Positions 1 to 6,340 of a stretch of 12,454 nucleotides of DNA are shown here, one piece after another. The notes below the pieces were generated by a model that made no database searches, was not told the origin of the DNA, and saw nothing but the letters and a program-made list of their open reading frames with translations. Made by a program: the position numbers and the translations under genes. Location of the stretch: assembly GCA_025361465.1 (NCBI GenBank), contig JANYAG010000348.1, forward strand, positions 1-12,454. Direction: 5' to 3'. The stretch is from Gemmatimonadota bacterium. Lineage in GTDB: Bacteria > Gemmatimonadota > Gemmatimonadetes > Gemmatimonadales > GWC2-71-9. Each line of letters opens with the position of its first letter. Position 1 is the first letter of the stretch.

Positions 1-586
1 CTGGGCGGCCGAGGTCCCGCCGGACGACGTTGCCACCGAGCGGGAGCGGCAGGCCGGTGTCCTGCAGCCACCATTCGCCCATGTCCGCCCAGAGCTTCAG
101 GCCATCATCGGCATAGGTCAGCTGCCCTTCATGAATCAGCAGGCCGAGATCGACGGTGCCACGATGGACGGCATCTTCGATCTGGTCGAAGGGCATCACC
201 ACCGGCTCGAAATCAGGTTGCCAGAGACGGAGGGCGAGGTAGGCGGTGGTAAAGAGGCCGGGGATGGCGATCCGCTTTCCCTTCGCCGCGGCGCGCGCAT
301 CGACCGGTTTGGCCGACGTCGACACCAGCCGTGGGCCATAGCCATCGCCCATCGAGGAGCCGCTGGCGAGCAGGGCATAGTCGTGGGCCAGATAGGCGTA
401 GGCATGAATCGACACCGCCGAAACATCCAGCTCGCCCTTGCGGGCACGCTGGTTGAGCGACTCGATGTCGGACAGCTCATGCACGTACCGCAGGTCGCCC
501 GTATCGATCTTGCCTTCGGCCAGCGCATAGAACATGAACGCGTCGTCCGAATCAGGGCTGTGGGCGACGCGAATGGTCGTGGTCAT
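1..586 (-). CDS. mqnD: 1,4-dihydroxy-6-naphthoate synthase (MqnD family), 3' end cut by the window edge
   Basis: MqnD makes 1,4-dihydroxy-6-naphthoate from cyclic de-hypoxanthine futalosine in the cytoplasmic futalosine pathway to menaquinone. I translated 195 residues. The N-terminus has HSPDSDDAFMFYAL (residues 9-22), matching the SPxxxDxFxFYAL opening of MqnD. Further on come SAVSIHAYAYLA, then LLIHEGQLTY with His152 at the place of the conserved family histidine, and GLPLPLGGNVVRRDL near the edge. The fold is a periplasmic-binding-protein-like lobe pair. The family is usually about 270-280 residues, so roughly 80 are missing to the left. The ATG at 586-584 shares its A with the TAA stop of the upstream zinc-ribbon gene (TAATG), which implies translational coupling. 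MqnA is a paralogous family and cannot be fully excluded, but the GEWW and GLPLPLG motifs favour MqnD. Confidence 0.88.
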   Translation of the reverse strand, partial: MTTTIRVAHSPDSDDAFMFYALAEGKIDTGDLRYVHELSDIESLNQRARKGELDVSAVSIHAYAYLAHDYALLASGSSMGDGYGPRLVSTSAKPVDARAAAKGKRIAIPGLFTTAYLALRLWQPDFEPVVMPFDQIEDAVHRGTVDLGLLIHEGQLTYADDGLKLWADMGEWWLQDTGLPLPLGGNVVRRDLGRP

Positions 587-1416
587 TACTTGGCGCCCGC
601 TCCCTTGCGGTAGTTCTCCAGGAAGCTCGTGTGGGCCTCGTACTCCGACCGCTTCTTTTTCATCTCGGTGTCGAAATGCTGGCGGAACTTCGCCCGCTCC
701 GCCTTGGCCTTGGTGGAGTCGCCCTGATCCTGTGCCACGATGATCCGGATGTAATCGGCCATCAGGTTGTCGGACGCTTCCTTGGAGATCGTGTCGGCCA
801 GGGCAAGAGCCGCTGCGAACATCCCGACATTGGTTTGCAGCATGGCGGCGTGGTATCGGGCGTCGATGTCACGATCGGCGGGGGGGAGGTTGGTGTACGC
901 CCCGAGCGCCATGGGTGTGAAGTTGACGACGGTCGCGCTGTCGCCATTCTCGGCGGCGGCGGTGACCTTATTCATGAGTTTGATGTACTGCTCGCTGAGG
1001 GACATCTTCGAGATGTCGATGGTGGCCGGACCGGTTCCGTCGCTGGCGGGAGCGCCCCCGGGCGCGGCGTTGCCCGCATTGGCCATCTGTTCGGTGGCGG
1101 CGGCCCCCTTGTTTCGGGCACTCAGGGCGATCCCCGCGACGGTCGCCACCACCAGGATGGTCGCGATGATCCATGGCGTCTGCTTCGCCATCGTGCCGCC
1201 GGCGCCCTGGCCCATCGGGTTCCCCTGGGAGCCGGCCCTGCCCGCACCCTGTCCCGGTGCGGCGCCGCACTTGTGACAGAACTTGGCGCCCGCGGCCAGC
1301 GTGGTCCCGCAGTTGCCACAGGCGCGGCTGCCGATCGGTGCGCCGCAATTGGAGCAGAAGGGCCCGCTCGCGGCAGCGCCGCAGCTGGGGCAGGGTGAAC
1401 CTGGGGTTGGTGACAC
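586..1416 (-). CDS. Double zinc-ribbon, single-pass membrane protein of unknown function
   Basis: With the GTG start at 1416 the protein has 276 residues. Two zinc ribbons lie at the N-terminus: C9-x2-C12 with C21-x2-C24, and C33-x2-C36 with C47-x2-C50. A glycine-rich linker follows, then one hydrophobic helix at about residues 82-98, a low-complexity Ala/Gly stretch and a helical, TPR-like C-terminal region. The ribbons would sit in the cytoplasm and the helical part outside. Such proteins are often named only for their zinc ribbon, and the function is unknown. I chose this start because GGAG (1426-1423) lies 6 nt upstream. An in-frame GTG at 1545 would add 43 low-complexity residues and overlap the divergent gene, so it is less likely. 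The stop overlaps the mqnD start by one base. No catalytic motif is visible. Confidence 0.8.
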   Translation of the reverse strand: MSPTPGSPCPSCGAAASGPFCSNCGAPIGSRACGNCGTTLAAGAKFCHKCGAAPGQGAGRAGSQGNPMGQGAGGTMAKQTPWIIATILVVATVAGIALSARNKGAAATEQMANAGNAAPGGAPASDGTGPATIDISKMSLSEQYIKLMNKVTAAAENGDSATVVNFTPMALGAYTNLPPADRDIDARYHAAMLQTNVGMFAAALALADTISKEASDNLMADYIRIIVAQDQGDSTKAKAERAKFRQHFDTEMKKKRSEYEAHTSFLENYRKGAGAK

Positions 1417-1422
1417 ACGCGG

Positions 1423-1426
1423 CTCC
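1423..1426 (-). promoter_or_regulatory. Ribosome binding site GGAG that fixes the zinc-ribbon gene start
   Basis: On the minus strand GGAG is followed by six bases and then GTG at 1416. The longer candidate start at 1545 has no comparable site, so this decides the start. Confidence 0.5.
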
Positions 1427-1514
1427 GGGATCGAGATCAGGGGAGTATCGGCTGCTCGCCGACCAATATAGCGGGGCCCTGCTGGCGCGGGCCGTCCGTT
1501 CTCGCTACCCTTGA

Positions 1515-1799
1515 ATGACTCTTCCAGCCATGGAAATGACGACACCAGCGCCCGATACCCTCGACCTGTCCAACGCGAACCACATGGGCGACCTCGCCCG
1601 TGGCGGGACGACGTGGGCCGTTCACCTTGAGACCCGCCAGGACGGGCCGGTCGCGACGGGGAGGGTGCACTTTATCGCGGGTGAGGTGCGCCGCAGCTCC
1701 GCCTGGATCTTCCGCGAGTGGACCGTGGCCGACGTGAAGACCCGGTTCGCCGAGTTCTCGCCGCTGGAGCTCTGGCGCTTGCTGGAGAGCCTGAGCTGA
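1515..1799 (+). CDS. Small conserved-looking protein of unknown function
   Basis: This reads as 94 residues from the ATG at 1515. In-frame ATGs at 1530 and 1536 give 89 or 87 residues, and none of the three has a clear Shine-Dalgarno site. The protein has no signal peptide or membrane helix. Its middle (TWAVHLETRQDG, then GRVHFIAGEVRRSSAWIF) looks like short beta strands, and its end (TRFAEFSPLELWRLLESL) looks like an amphipathic helix. I do not recognise a family. It is probably real because it is compact, lies divergent from the zinc-ribbon gene, and ends only 4 nt before the Omp85-like gene, which suggests co-transcription. It may be a soluble partner of that gene, but nothing in the sequence proves this. 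Confidence 0.6.
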   Translation: MTLPAMEMTTPAPDTLDLSNANHMGDLARGGTTWAVHLETRQDGPVATGRVHFIAGEVRRSSAWIFREWTVADVKTRFAEFSPLELWRLLESLS

Positions 1800-1803
1800 C
1801 CCT

Positions 1804-3444
1804 GTGGTGTTCCCTGTCGTCTGGCGCAGCGCGAAGTCCTTCCTCGTCGGCCTGCTGGTCGCCTCCTCGCTCCCCTGCCACCGTGCTGCCCTTGCTGCCC
1901 AGACCCGCCCCGACACCGGTGCGGTGATCTCCCGGATCACCCTCGAACGGCGGAACGTCTTCGACCAGGAAGAACAAGCGAAGTTCTGGCTGCTGCGCCT
2001 CGTCAACACGCTGCACATCCGGACCCAGCCACCGATCATCCGGAGCGAGTTCCTGCTCCATGTCGGTGACCGGTACGATTCTGCACGCGCCGCCGAGACC
2101 GAACGCAACCTCAAGTCGCTGGGAGTGTTCCGGCGGGTGAGTGTTGATTCGGCGACCACCGACTCGGGGTTCACCATGCGGGTGGTGACCAGTGACGGCT
2201 GGAGTACTCGGCCCGACATCCGGTTTCGTTCGACCGGCGGCTCGGTGGTGTACACCCTTGCCCTGATCGAGGACAATCTCCTCGGCACGGCGACCCACAC
2301 CGAACTCAACTACCGCAAGGACCCGGACCGCAGCAGCACCATCCTCGCCTTCCGCAAGACGCGGCTCATCGCCGGGAAGGTCGGCGCCAACCTCACCTAC
2401 ACCAACCGTTCCGACGGGCGTCTGCTGTCGAGCACCGTTTCGTGGCCGTTCTTCGCCAACGAGTCGCGATTCGGTGCGGCGGTGACGTTCGACACGAGGC
2501 GTGAGCGGGTGCTGCGCTTCCGCGAGGGGATCGAAGTCGCCAGCGACACGCTGCAACGGCGCTACGTGCTGGCGCGTCTCGAGGCGGGCCGCGCGCTCCG
2601 GGCCTCGCCGCTCGGCTACCTGCGGGCCGGGGCGGTTGTGCAGGTTCGGCGCGACGATTTCACGGATCAGGCCACGGCGGATCTGGTCGACATTCCGACA
2701 CGCACCGTCACCGGGGCCGCGGGTCTCTTCGTCGAGGCGCGACACGATCATCACGCCAAGGTGCGCGGCTATCAGTCGTTTGGGGTTGACGAGTACATCG
2801 ACCTCAGTGGGGTGGTGCGACTCACGGCGCTCGCCGCCCCACGAGCACTCGGCTATACCCGCAATGGCATCGCTCCGCTGCTCACCGCCCATGCCGGGGT
2901 GAGTTTTCCTGGGGGCTTCGCCTACGGTGACCTGTCAGTGGGAGGGCTCTACACCGCGGCGGGCCTCGACTCGGGACAGGTATCCATCGGCGCGACGGCC
3001 GTCTTCATCCCGAGCCCGCGCCATCAGTTGCTGGTTCACGCCGAGCTGGGGGCGCTGTCCCTGCCGGTGCCGGGCAGCGAGTTCGATCTCGGGCTCGGGG
3101 CCGGACCGCGCGGGTTCCGGGAGCACGCCTTCACCGGCGACCGCGAATATTTCGGCACCGCGGAGTATCGTTACACGTTGACGCAGGATTTCATGAAGGT
3201 GACCGGCGTCGGCCTGTCGGCGTTTGCCGACCATGGTGGTGCGTGGTGGCAGGGCGAAACCCCTCGCCGCGGCTGGGATGCTGGCGTCGGCCTGCGCATC
3301 GGTCCCTCACGCGCCCCGGATCAGGAGTCGAGCCGGGTTGACCTGGTGCGAAGGTTCCGGAACGAGCGTGAACCGGGTGGCTGGGTCGTGGTGGTGGGGA
3401 AGGGCTTCGTGTTCTCGACCGGTTTGCGTGGCGGGAACCGGTGA
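1804..3444 (+). CDS. Omp85/BamA-superfamily outer-membrane beta-barrel protein with a POTRA-like domain
   Basis: The product has 546 residues. A signal peptide is visible (WRSAKSFLVGLLVASSL, then a likely cleavage after ALAA near residue 32). Residues about 40-130 resemble a POTRA domain: a strand, then SEFLLHVGDRYDSARAAETERNLKSLGVFRRVSV in two steps (about 81-115). The rest is rich in alternating aromatic and polar strands, as in a beta barrel. The Omp85 loop-6 motif Arg-Gly-Phe appears at residues 436-438, followed by FTGDREYFGTAEYRYTL, the usual strand after it. Members insert or move proteins or lipids across the outer membrane. With a single POTRA-like unit this is not canonical BamA, and its substrate is unknown. 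Tandem GTG codons at 1804 and 1807 offer the start, 4 nt after the preceding stop. The barrel ends without a canonical C-terminal aromatic (GLRGGNR), which is slightly odd. Confidence 0.8.
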   Translation: MVFPVVWRSAKSFLVGLLVASSLPCHRAALAAQTRPDTGAVISRITLERRNVFDQEEQAKFWLLRLVNTLHIRTQPPIIRSEFLLHVGDRYDSARAAETERNLKSLGVFRRVSVDSATTDSGFTMRVVTSDGWSTRPDIRFRSTGGSVVYTLALIEDNLLGTATHTELNYRKDPDRSSTILAFRKTRLIAGKVGANLTYTNRSDGRLLSSTVSWPFFANESRFGAAVTFDTRRERVLRFREGIEVASDTLQRRYVLARLEAGRALRASPLGYLRAGAVVQVRRDDFTDQATADLVDIPTRTVTGAAGLFVEARHDHHAKVRGYQSFGVDEYIDLSGVVRLTALAAPRALGYTRNGIAPLLTAHAGVSFPGGFAYGDLSVGGLYTAAGLDSGQVSIGATAVFIPSPRHQLLVHAELGALSLPVPGSEFDLGLGAGPRGFREHAFTGDREYFGTAEYRYTLTQDFMKVTGVGLSAFADHGGAWWQGETPRRGWDAGVGLRIGPSRAPDQESSRVDLVRRFRNEREPGGWVVVVGKGFVFSTGLRGGNR

Positions 3445-3465
3445 TGGAGATCGTCGTCAATTCAC

Positions 3466-3470
3466 AGGAG
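3466..3470 (+). promoter_or_regulatory. Ribosome binding site AGGAG for the small membrane protein
   Basis: AGGAG followed by ACTTGCC and the GTG at 3478. It settles a non-ATG start. Confidence 0.6.
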
Positions 3471-3477
3471 ACTTGCC

Positions 3478-3870
3478 GTGACTGATTCCGCTGTTCCGCG
3501 TCGTGGCCGCCGGCTGCTGTTCGTCGTTGGCACCGCGCTGCTCTTGCCGCTGCTGCTCTTCTCGATTTACGCGGGGATCACCCTGAAGTGGTCATACTCC
3601 ACCGGCGTGCGCGCCGGCATCCTGCAGAAGTTTTCCGACAAGGGCTGGGTCTGCAAGACCTGGGAGGGCGAGCTGGCGATGACCACCGTTCCCGGCGTGG
3701 CACCGACCCTGTGGAGCTTCTCGGTCCGCGACGATGCCGTCGCGCAACAGATCGGGTCTGCGCTCGGCAAGCGCGTGGTCCTGCACTATCACGAGCATCG
3801 CGGCGTGCCAACGAAGTGCTTCGGGGACACGTCCTACTTTGTCGATTCGATCGCGGTGTCGGCGCCATGA
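3478..3870 (+). CDS. Small single-pass membrane-anchored protein of unknown function
   Basis: The protein has 130 residues. It starts at GTG 3478, preceded by AGGAG (3466-3470) at 7 nt spacing. After a basic N-terminus (PRRGRR) there is one strong hydrophobic helix, about residues 13-31, then a globular part outside the membrane. The core motif is SYSTGVRAGILQKFSDKGWVC in two parts, followed by KTWEGELAM, then SVRDDAVAQQIG and GKRVVLHYHEH, with two Cys residues (in GWVCKTW and PTKCFGD). From memory, proteins with this SxGxRAGxLQKFSxKGWxCKTWEGEL pattern are widespread in proteobacteria, and some are mislabelled 6-phosphogluconate dehydrogenase; nothing here resembles that enzyme. It lies 33 nt after the Omp85-like gene. 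The two cysteines could pair outside the membrane. Confidence 0.75.
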   Translation: MTDSAVPRRGRRLLFVVGTALLLPLLLFSIYAGITLKWSYSTGVRAGILQKFSDKGWVCKTWEGELAMTTVPGVAPTLWSFSVRDDAVAQQIGSALGKRVVLHYHEHRGVPTKCFGDTSYFVDSIAVSAP

Positions 3871-3925
3871 CCCTATCTTTGCCGCGTTGGCCTGATTCTG
3901 TCGTGAACTCATTGCAGGGAGTGGC

Positions 3926-4288
3926 ATGATGTTGAAGGTATTCCTGACGTTGGGTGCGATCGTCAGCGTGGCAACCGCCACGAGGTTCCACACCGAGCTC
4001 AAGTCGTCGAGCCCGGCCAGGAACTCGTCCGGGCCGGCACCAACCAGTGTGTCGCTCACCTTTACGGAGGACGTCAAGGTGGCGCTCTCCCGGATCGCGA
4101 TTCTCAGGTCTGACTCGGTGCTGGTCGAGAAGCTGGTGATCACTCAGAAGAAGGATGCCGCGACCTTCGGTGGTCCAGTCACCAAGCCGCTGGCACCCGG
4201 GAAGTATCTCGTGAGCTGGGCCACCGTGTCGGATGATGGGCATGCCGTGAAGGGGTTCATCCCGTTCTCCGTCATTGCGGTGAAGTGA
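3926..4288 (+). CDS. CopC-like periplasmic copper-binding protein
   Basis: CopC-family proteins bind Cu in the periplasm through an N-terminal histidine and a DxH pair. This 120-residue protein has a hydrophobic export signal (about 3-19), then FHTELKSSSP (His22 onward), which matches the family opening HxxLxxSxP. PTSVSLTFTEDV (about 39-50) matches the PxxVxLxFsExV strand. Near the end, LAPGKYLVSWATVSDDGHAVKG contains Asp104-Gly-His106 at the family Cu site. The C-terminus FIPFSVIAVK closes the sandwich. The signal cleavage site is not a textbook AxA, so whether His22 becomes the mature N-terminus is unclear. AGGGAG (3916-3921) precedes ATG codons at 3926 and 3929; the second has the better spacing. 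The last 4 bases overlap the Sco1-like gene (GTGA), so the two are likely made together for copper delivery. Confidence 0.85.
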   Translation: MMLKVFLTLGAIVSVATATRFHTELKSSSPARNSSGPAPTSVSLTFTEDVKVALSRIAILRSDSVLVEKLVITQKKDAATFGGPVTKPLAPGKYLVSWATVSDDGHAVKGFIPFSVIAVK

Positions 4289-4902
4289 GGCGACAGAGCG
4301 CGCTCCTCCTCCTGGCTGGTGTGTTGGCCTGTGGCACCGGCACGGAGCGCGCCCTTTCGGCCCATGGCTTCCTCGGGGTCGAGATGCCGGAGCCGCTGAC
4401 GGTTCCCGATCTCAGCTTCACCGACTCGCACGGGCAACCGCTCCACCTGCCCGGCGCCACCGCGGGCAAGGTGACCCTGCTGATGGTCGGGTACACGCAC
4501 TGTCCCGATGTCTGTCCGGTGCACCTCGCCAATCTCGCGGCCGTCCTGAAGAAAATGCCGTCGGAGGTGCAGGGCAGTGTCCAGGTGGTGTTCGTCACCA
4601 TCGATCCCGTGCGCGACACTCCGGCGGTGCTTGGGTCCTTTGTCAGCGCCTTCGACCCGACGTTCATTGGCGTCTCCGGCAGTGATTCCAGCCTCGCCTC
4701 GCTGCAGCAGGCCCTGCAGCTTGGCCTCGCCTACGAGAACCCTGCCAAGGCGGACGGCAGCTACACGGTCGGGCATGCCTCGGCCGTGATCGCGTTCACC
4801 AAGGACGGGCTCGCCCGCGTCCGCTATGCCTTCGGGACTCGGCAGGCGGACTGGGCGCACGACCTGCCGTTGCTGGTCGCCTTCGCCGGGAACAGGCAGT
4901 GA
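4285..4902 (+). CDS. Sco1/SenC-family copper chaperone lipoprotein
   Basis: Sco proteins are thioredoxin-fold periplasmic proteins that help build the Cu(A) centre of cytochrome c oxidase. This one has 205 residues. It opens with a lipoprotein signal, LLLAGVLAC, with Cys16 as the lipidated residue. The Cu ligands are present: Cys73-Pro-Asp-Val-Cys77-Pro, preceded by VGYTHC, and His164 in the TVGHASAV segment. The family segment VVFVTIDPVRDTP (101-113) is intact. Length is normal. The GTG start at 4285 overlaps the CopC-like stop by 4 bases. A long hairpin begins 7 bases after the stop, and a CtaG-like gene follows. This is a confident family call; whether it serves an oxidase or another Cu enzyme cannot be told from the window. 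Confidence 0.93.
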   Translation: MRRQSALLLLAGVLACGTGTERALSAHGFLGVEMPEPLTVPDLSFTDSHGQPLHLPGATAGKVTLLMVGYTHCPDVCPVHLANLAAVLKKMPSEVQGSVQVVFVTIDPVRDTPAVLGSFVSAFDPTFIGVSGSDSSLASLQQALQLGLAYENPAKADGSYTVGHASAVIAFTKDGLARVRYAFGTRQADWAHDLPLLVAFAGNRQ

Positions 4903-4908
4903 AGAGAA

Positions 4909-4965
4909 GGTGAACGGTGACTGGTGAATGGTGATTCGTTCACCGTTCACCAATCACCGTTCACT
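4909..4965 (+). repeat. Long near-perfect hairpin built of GGTGAAC-like units
   Basis: The arms 4909-4934 and 4940-4965 pair over 26 positions, with one mismatch (C4921/A4953), two G-T wobbles (4909/4965 and 4929/4945) and a 5-base loop (TTCGT). Each arm is made of repeating GGTGA units such as GGTGAACGGTGA and TGGTGAATGGTGA. It lies 7 bases after the Sco1-like stop and ends 34 bases before the CtaG-like start. There is no T-run after it, so it is not a classical intrinsic terminator. It may be a REP-like dispersed palindrome, an mRNA-stabilising end, or a transcription attenuator. Confidence 0.85.
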
Positions 4966-4987
4966 GTGAATGATCAACGCCTGAGAC

Positions 4988-4993
4988 GGGGAG
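4988..4993 (+). promoter_or_regulatory. Ribosome binding site GGGGAG supporting a TTG start
   Basis: GGGGAG is followed by six bases (CGCTTC) and TTG at 5000. It decides the rare start of the CtaG-like gene. Confidence 0.6.
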
Positions 4994-4999
4994 CGCTTC

Positions 5000-5794
5000 T
5001 TGCAATGGTGGTGTGCCGCAACCGGCCTTCCCTGGACCTGGTCCTGGCAGTGGTACCCCGGTGTGCACCTGGTGCTGCTGGCGATCGCGGCCGGCTGGTG
5101 GTCGCTCGGCACCGCACAGCGCTGGCCGCGCCGGCCCTGGCGACCATTCGTCCTGGGGTGGGTGGCGCTCCTGGTCACCTTCGACTGGCCGCTCGGCAAG
5201 CTCGGCGCGGGCTACCTCGCCAGCGTCCATACCCTGCAGTTCCTGCTGCTCACCCTGGTGGTCGGGCTCTGCCTGCTGCACTCGGTTCCCGTCGAGGGGT
5301 GGTTGGCGCTGGCGCCCGAGGGCTCGCGCGCCCGCCGGGTACTGCGATGGCTGGCACGGCCACTCCCTGGGCTGCTCTGCTACAACGCCCTCGTCCTGGT
5401 GACGCACGTTCCTGGCGTGGTCGATGTCGCGATGACTTCGCAGCTGGGAACCATGGCGATCGACTTCGCCTGGCTCCTGGCGGGGCTGTTCCTCTGGTGG
5501 CCGATCGTCGCGCCAACGGCATTCCGCTGCCTGGGTGTCTGGGGCACCGTCGGCTACATCTTCGGCGCCACCATCGTTCCGACGCTCCCCGCGATGATGA
5601 TGGTCTTCTCCGATTGGCCACTCTACCGGCTCTACGAACTCGCGCCGAGAGTCTCGATCCACTTTTCCGCCAACCAGGACATCCAGCTCGCTGGACTGTC
5701 GATGAAGATCTTCGGTGACATCCCGCTCTGGATTGCCGCGGCCATCGTCTTCTTTGTACGTAGCGAAATGGAACGCGACCTCCCCGATAGCTGA
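5000..5794 (+). CDS. ctaG: CtaG-like (caa3-type) cytochrome c oxidase assembly membrane protein
   Basis: The product has 264 residues with about seven hydrophobic helices. It matches the caa3_CtaG family, polytopic proteins needed for caa3 oxidase assembly in Bacillus and thought to help copper insertion. Diagnostic segments are WPLGKLGAGYLASVHTLQF (about residues 65-83), CYNALVLVTHVPGVVD (about 128-143), LAGLFLWWPIVAP and, near the end, NQDIQLAGLSMKIFGD. It is unrelated to the Cox11-type protein also called CtaG in some genomes. The TTG start at 5000 has an excellent GGGGAG site. The last residues (FFVRSEMERDLPDS) leave the membrane. Placement directly after CopC-like and Sco1-like genes supports a role in copper handling for a terminal oxidase. 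Oxidase subunit genes are not in the window. Confidence 0.85.
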   Translation: MQWWCAATGLPWTWSWQWYPGVHLVLLAIAAGWWSLGTAQRWPRRPWRPFVLGWVALLVTFDWPLGKLGAGYLASVHTLQFLLLTLVVGLCLLHSVPVEGWLALAPEGSRARRVLRWLARPLPGLLCYNALVLVTHVPGVVDVAMTSQLGTMAIDFAWLLAGLFLWWPIVAPTAFRCLGVWGTVGYIFGATIVPTLPAMMMVFSDWPLYRLYELAPRVSIHFSANQDIQLAGLSMKIFGDIPLWIAAAIVFFVRSEMERDLPDS

Positions 5795-5884
5795 ACTCGG
5801 CCGCCGTCCCTTTCCGACTGAAACCCTCGGGTATATCCATTGAGCACCCCCTGAGGTGCAGTCGTGGTTGGCGACCGATCGGTG

Positions 5885-5890
5885 AGGAGG
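5885..5890 (+). promoter_or_regulatory. Consensus ribosome binding site AGGAGG of the cupredoxin gene
   Basis: A full AGGAGG lies five bases before ATG 5896, the strongest such site in the window, which hints at high translation. Confidence 0.7.
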
Positions 5891-5895
5891 TTGCG

Positions 5896-6321
5896 ATGAC
5901 GCGGGATTTCGAGAAGGGACTGCCGGCACTACTGGCAGTTCTGGCGCTGGCAGGATGTGGTGGCGGGTCGCCCACTGCGGCGAGCAACATGGTCGGCAAT
6001 CTGGTGCAGGCGAGTGCGGCGATTCAGTTCACCCCGAGCTCCATCTCCATTGCGGTGGGCGACAAGGTTACCTGGGTGTTCGCGAGCGTTGGGCATAATG
6101 TCACGTTTGATCCCGTCGTCGGTGTTCCCGCCAACATTGACGGCGCCAACAGCAACACGTCGATCTCGCGGGCGTTTTCGACGGCGGGAGTGTACGCCTA
6201 TCACTGCAACATCCACCCGAGCATGACCGGCGCCGTGCTGGTCGGTCAGGGGAATGTCGTCCCACCGCCGCCGCCACCTCCCCCGCCGCCCCCAGGTTAC
6301 AGTCGGACCACGGGCGGGTGA
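5896..6321 (+). CDS. Plastocyanin/azurin-like cupredoxin lipoprotein with polyproline tail
   Basis: The protein has 141 residues. The start ATG has an ideal AGGAGG site (5885-5890) 5 nt upstream. A lipobox LALAGC gives lipidated Cys21. The cupredoxin domain (about 40-116) has the type-1 copper ligands: His67 in the GHNVTF segment, and Cys104, His107 and Met110 in the YHCNIHPSM segment. A C-x2-H-x2-M spacing is normal for amicyanin- or plastocyanin-like proteins. It would carry electrons at the membrane surface, for example to an oxidase. After the domain comes a run of 11 prolines (123-133) and the tail GYSRTTGG. The tail is unusual; it could be a rigid spacer or a slippage product. The gene lies about 100 nt after the ctaG-like gene, so it could have its own promoter. 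Confidence 0.9.
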   Translation: MTRDFEKGLPALLAVLALAGCGGGSPTAASNMVGNLVQASAAIQFTPSSISIAVGDKVTWVFASVGHNVTFDPVVGVPANIDGANSNTSISRAFSTAGVYAYHCNIHPSMTGAVLVGQGNVVPPPPPPPPPPPGYSRTTGG

Positions 6322-6340
6322 AGGCAGCGGGCACGGTGCG

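Noticed and set aside
1417..1545. Extension of the zinc-ribbon gene to GTG 1545
   Set aside because: It overlaps the divergent small gene, lacks a ribosome site and adds residues without signal or domain character.
1672..2892. Long minus-strand open frame (406 codons) opposite the Omp85-like gene
   Set aside because: Composition is typical of an antisense shadow (Arg, Pro, Glu, His rich, no hydrophobic core), while the plus strand codes a clear barrel protein.
4909..4965. Hairpin as a rho-independent terminator
   Set aside because: No run of T follows either arm and the stem is AT/GC mixed and very long, so a repeat or mRNA structure fits better.
5838..5860. Small dyad GCACC/GGTGC before the cupredoxin gene
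   Set aside because: Only five base pairs, no T-run and no matching promoter boxes; expected by chance in GC-rich DNA.
4961..5929. Minus-strand open frame (322 codons) opposite the CtaG-like gene
   Set aside because: The plus strand shows clear membrane helices and family motifs; the antisense translation is highly charged and featureless.
6262..6297. Proline-coding tract as a CRISPR or minisatellite array
   Set aside because: It is a short CCN codon run in frame with the cupredoxin gene, without spacers or a regular repeat unit.
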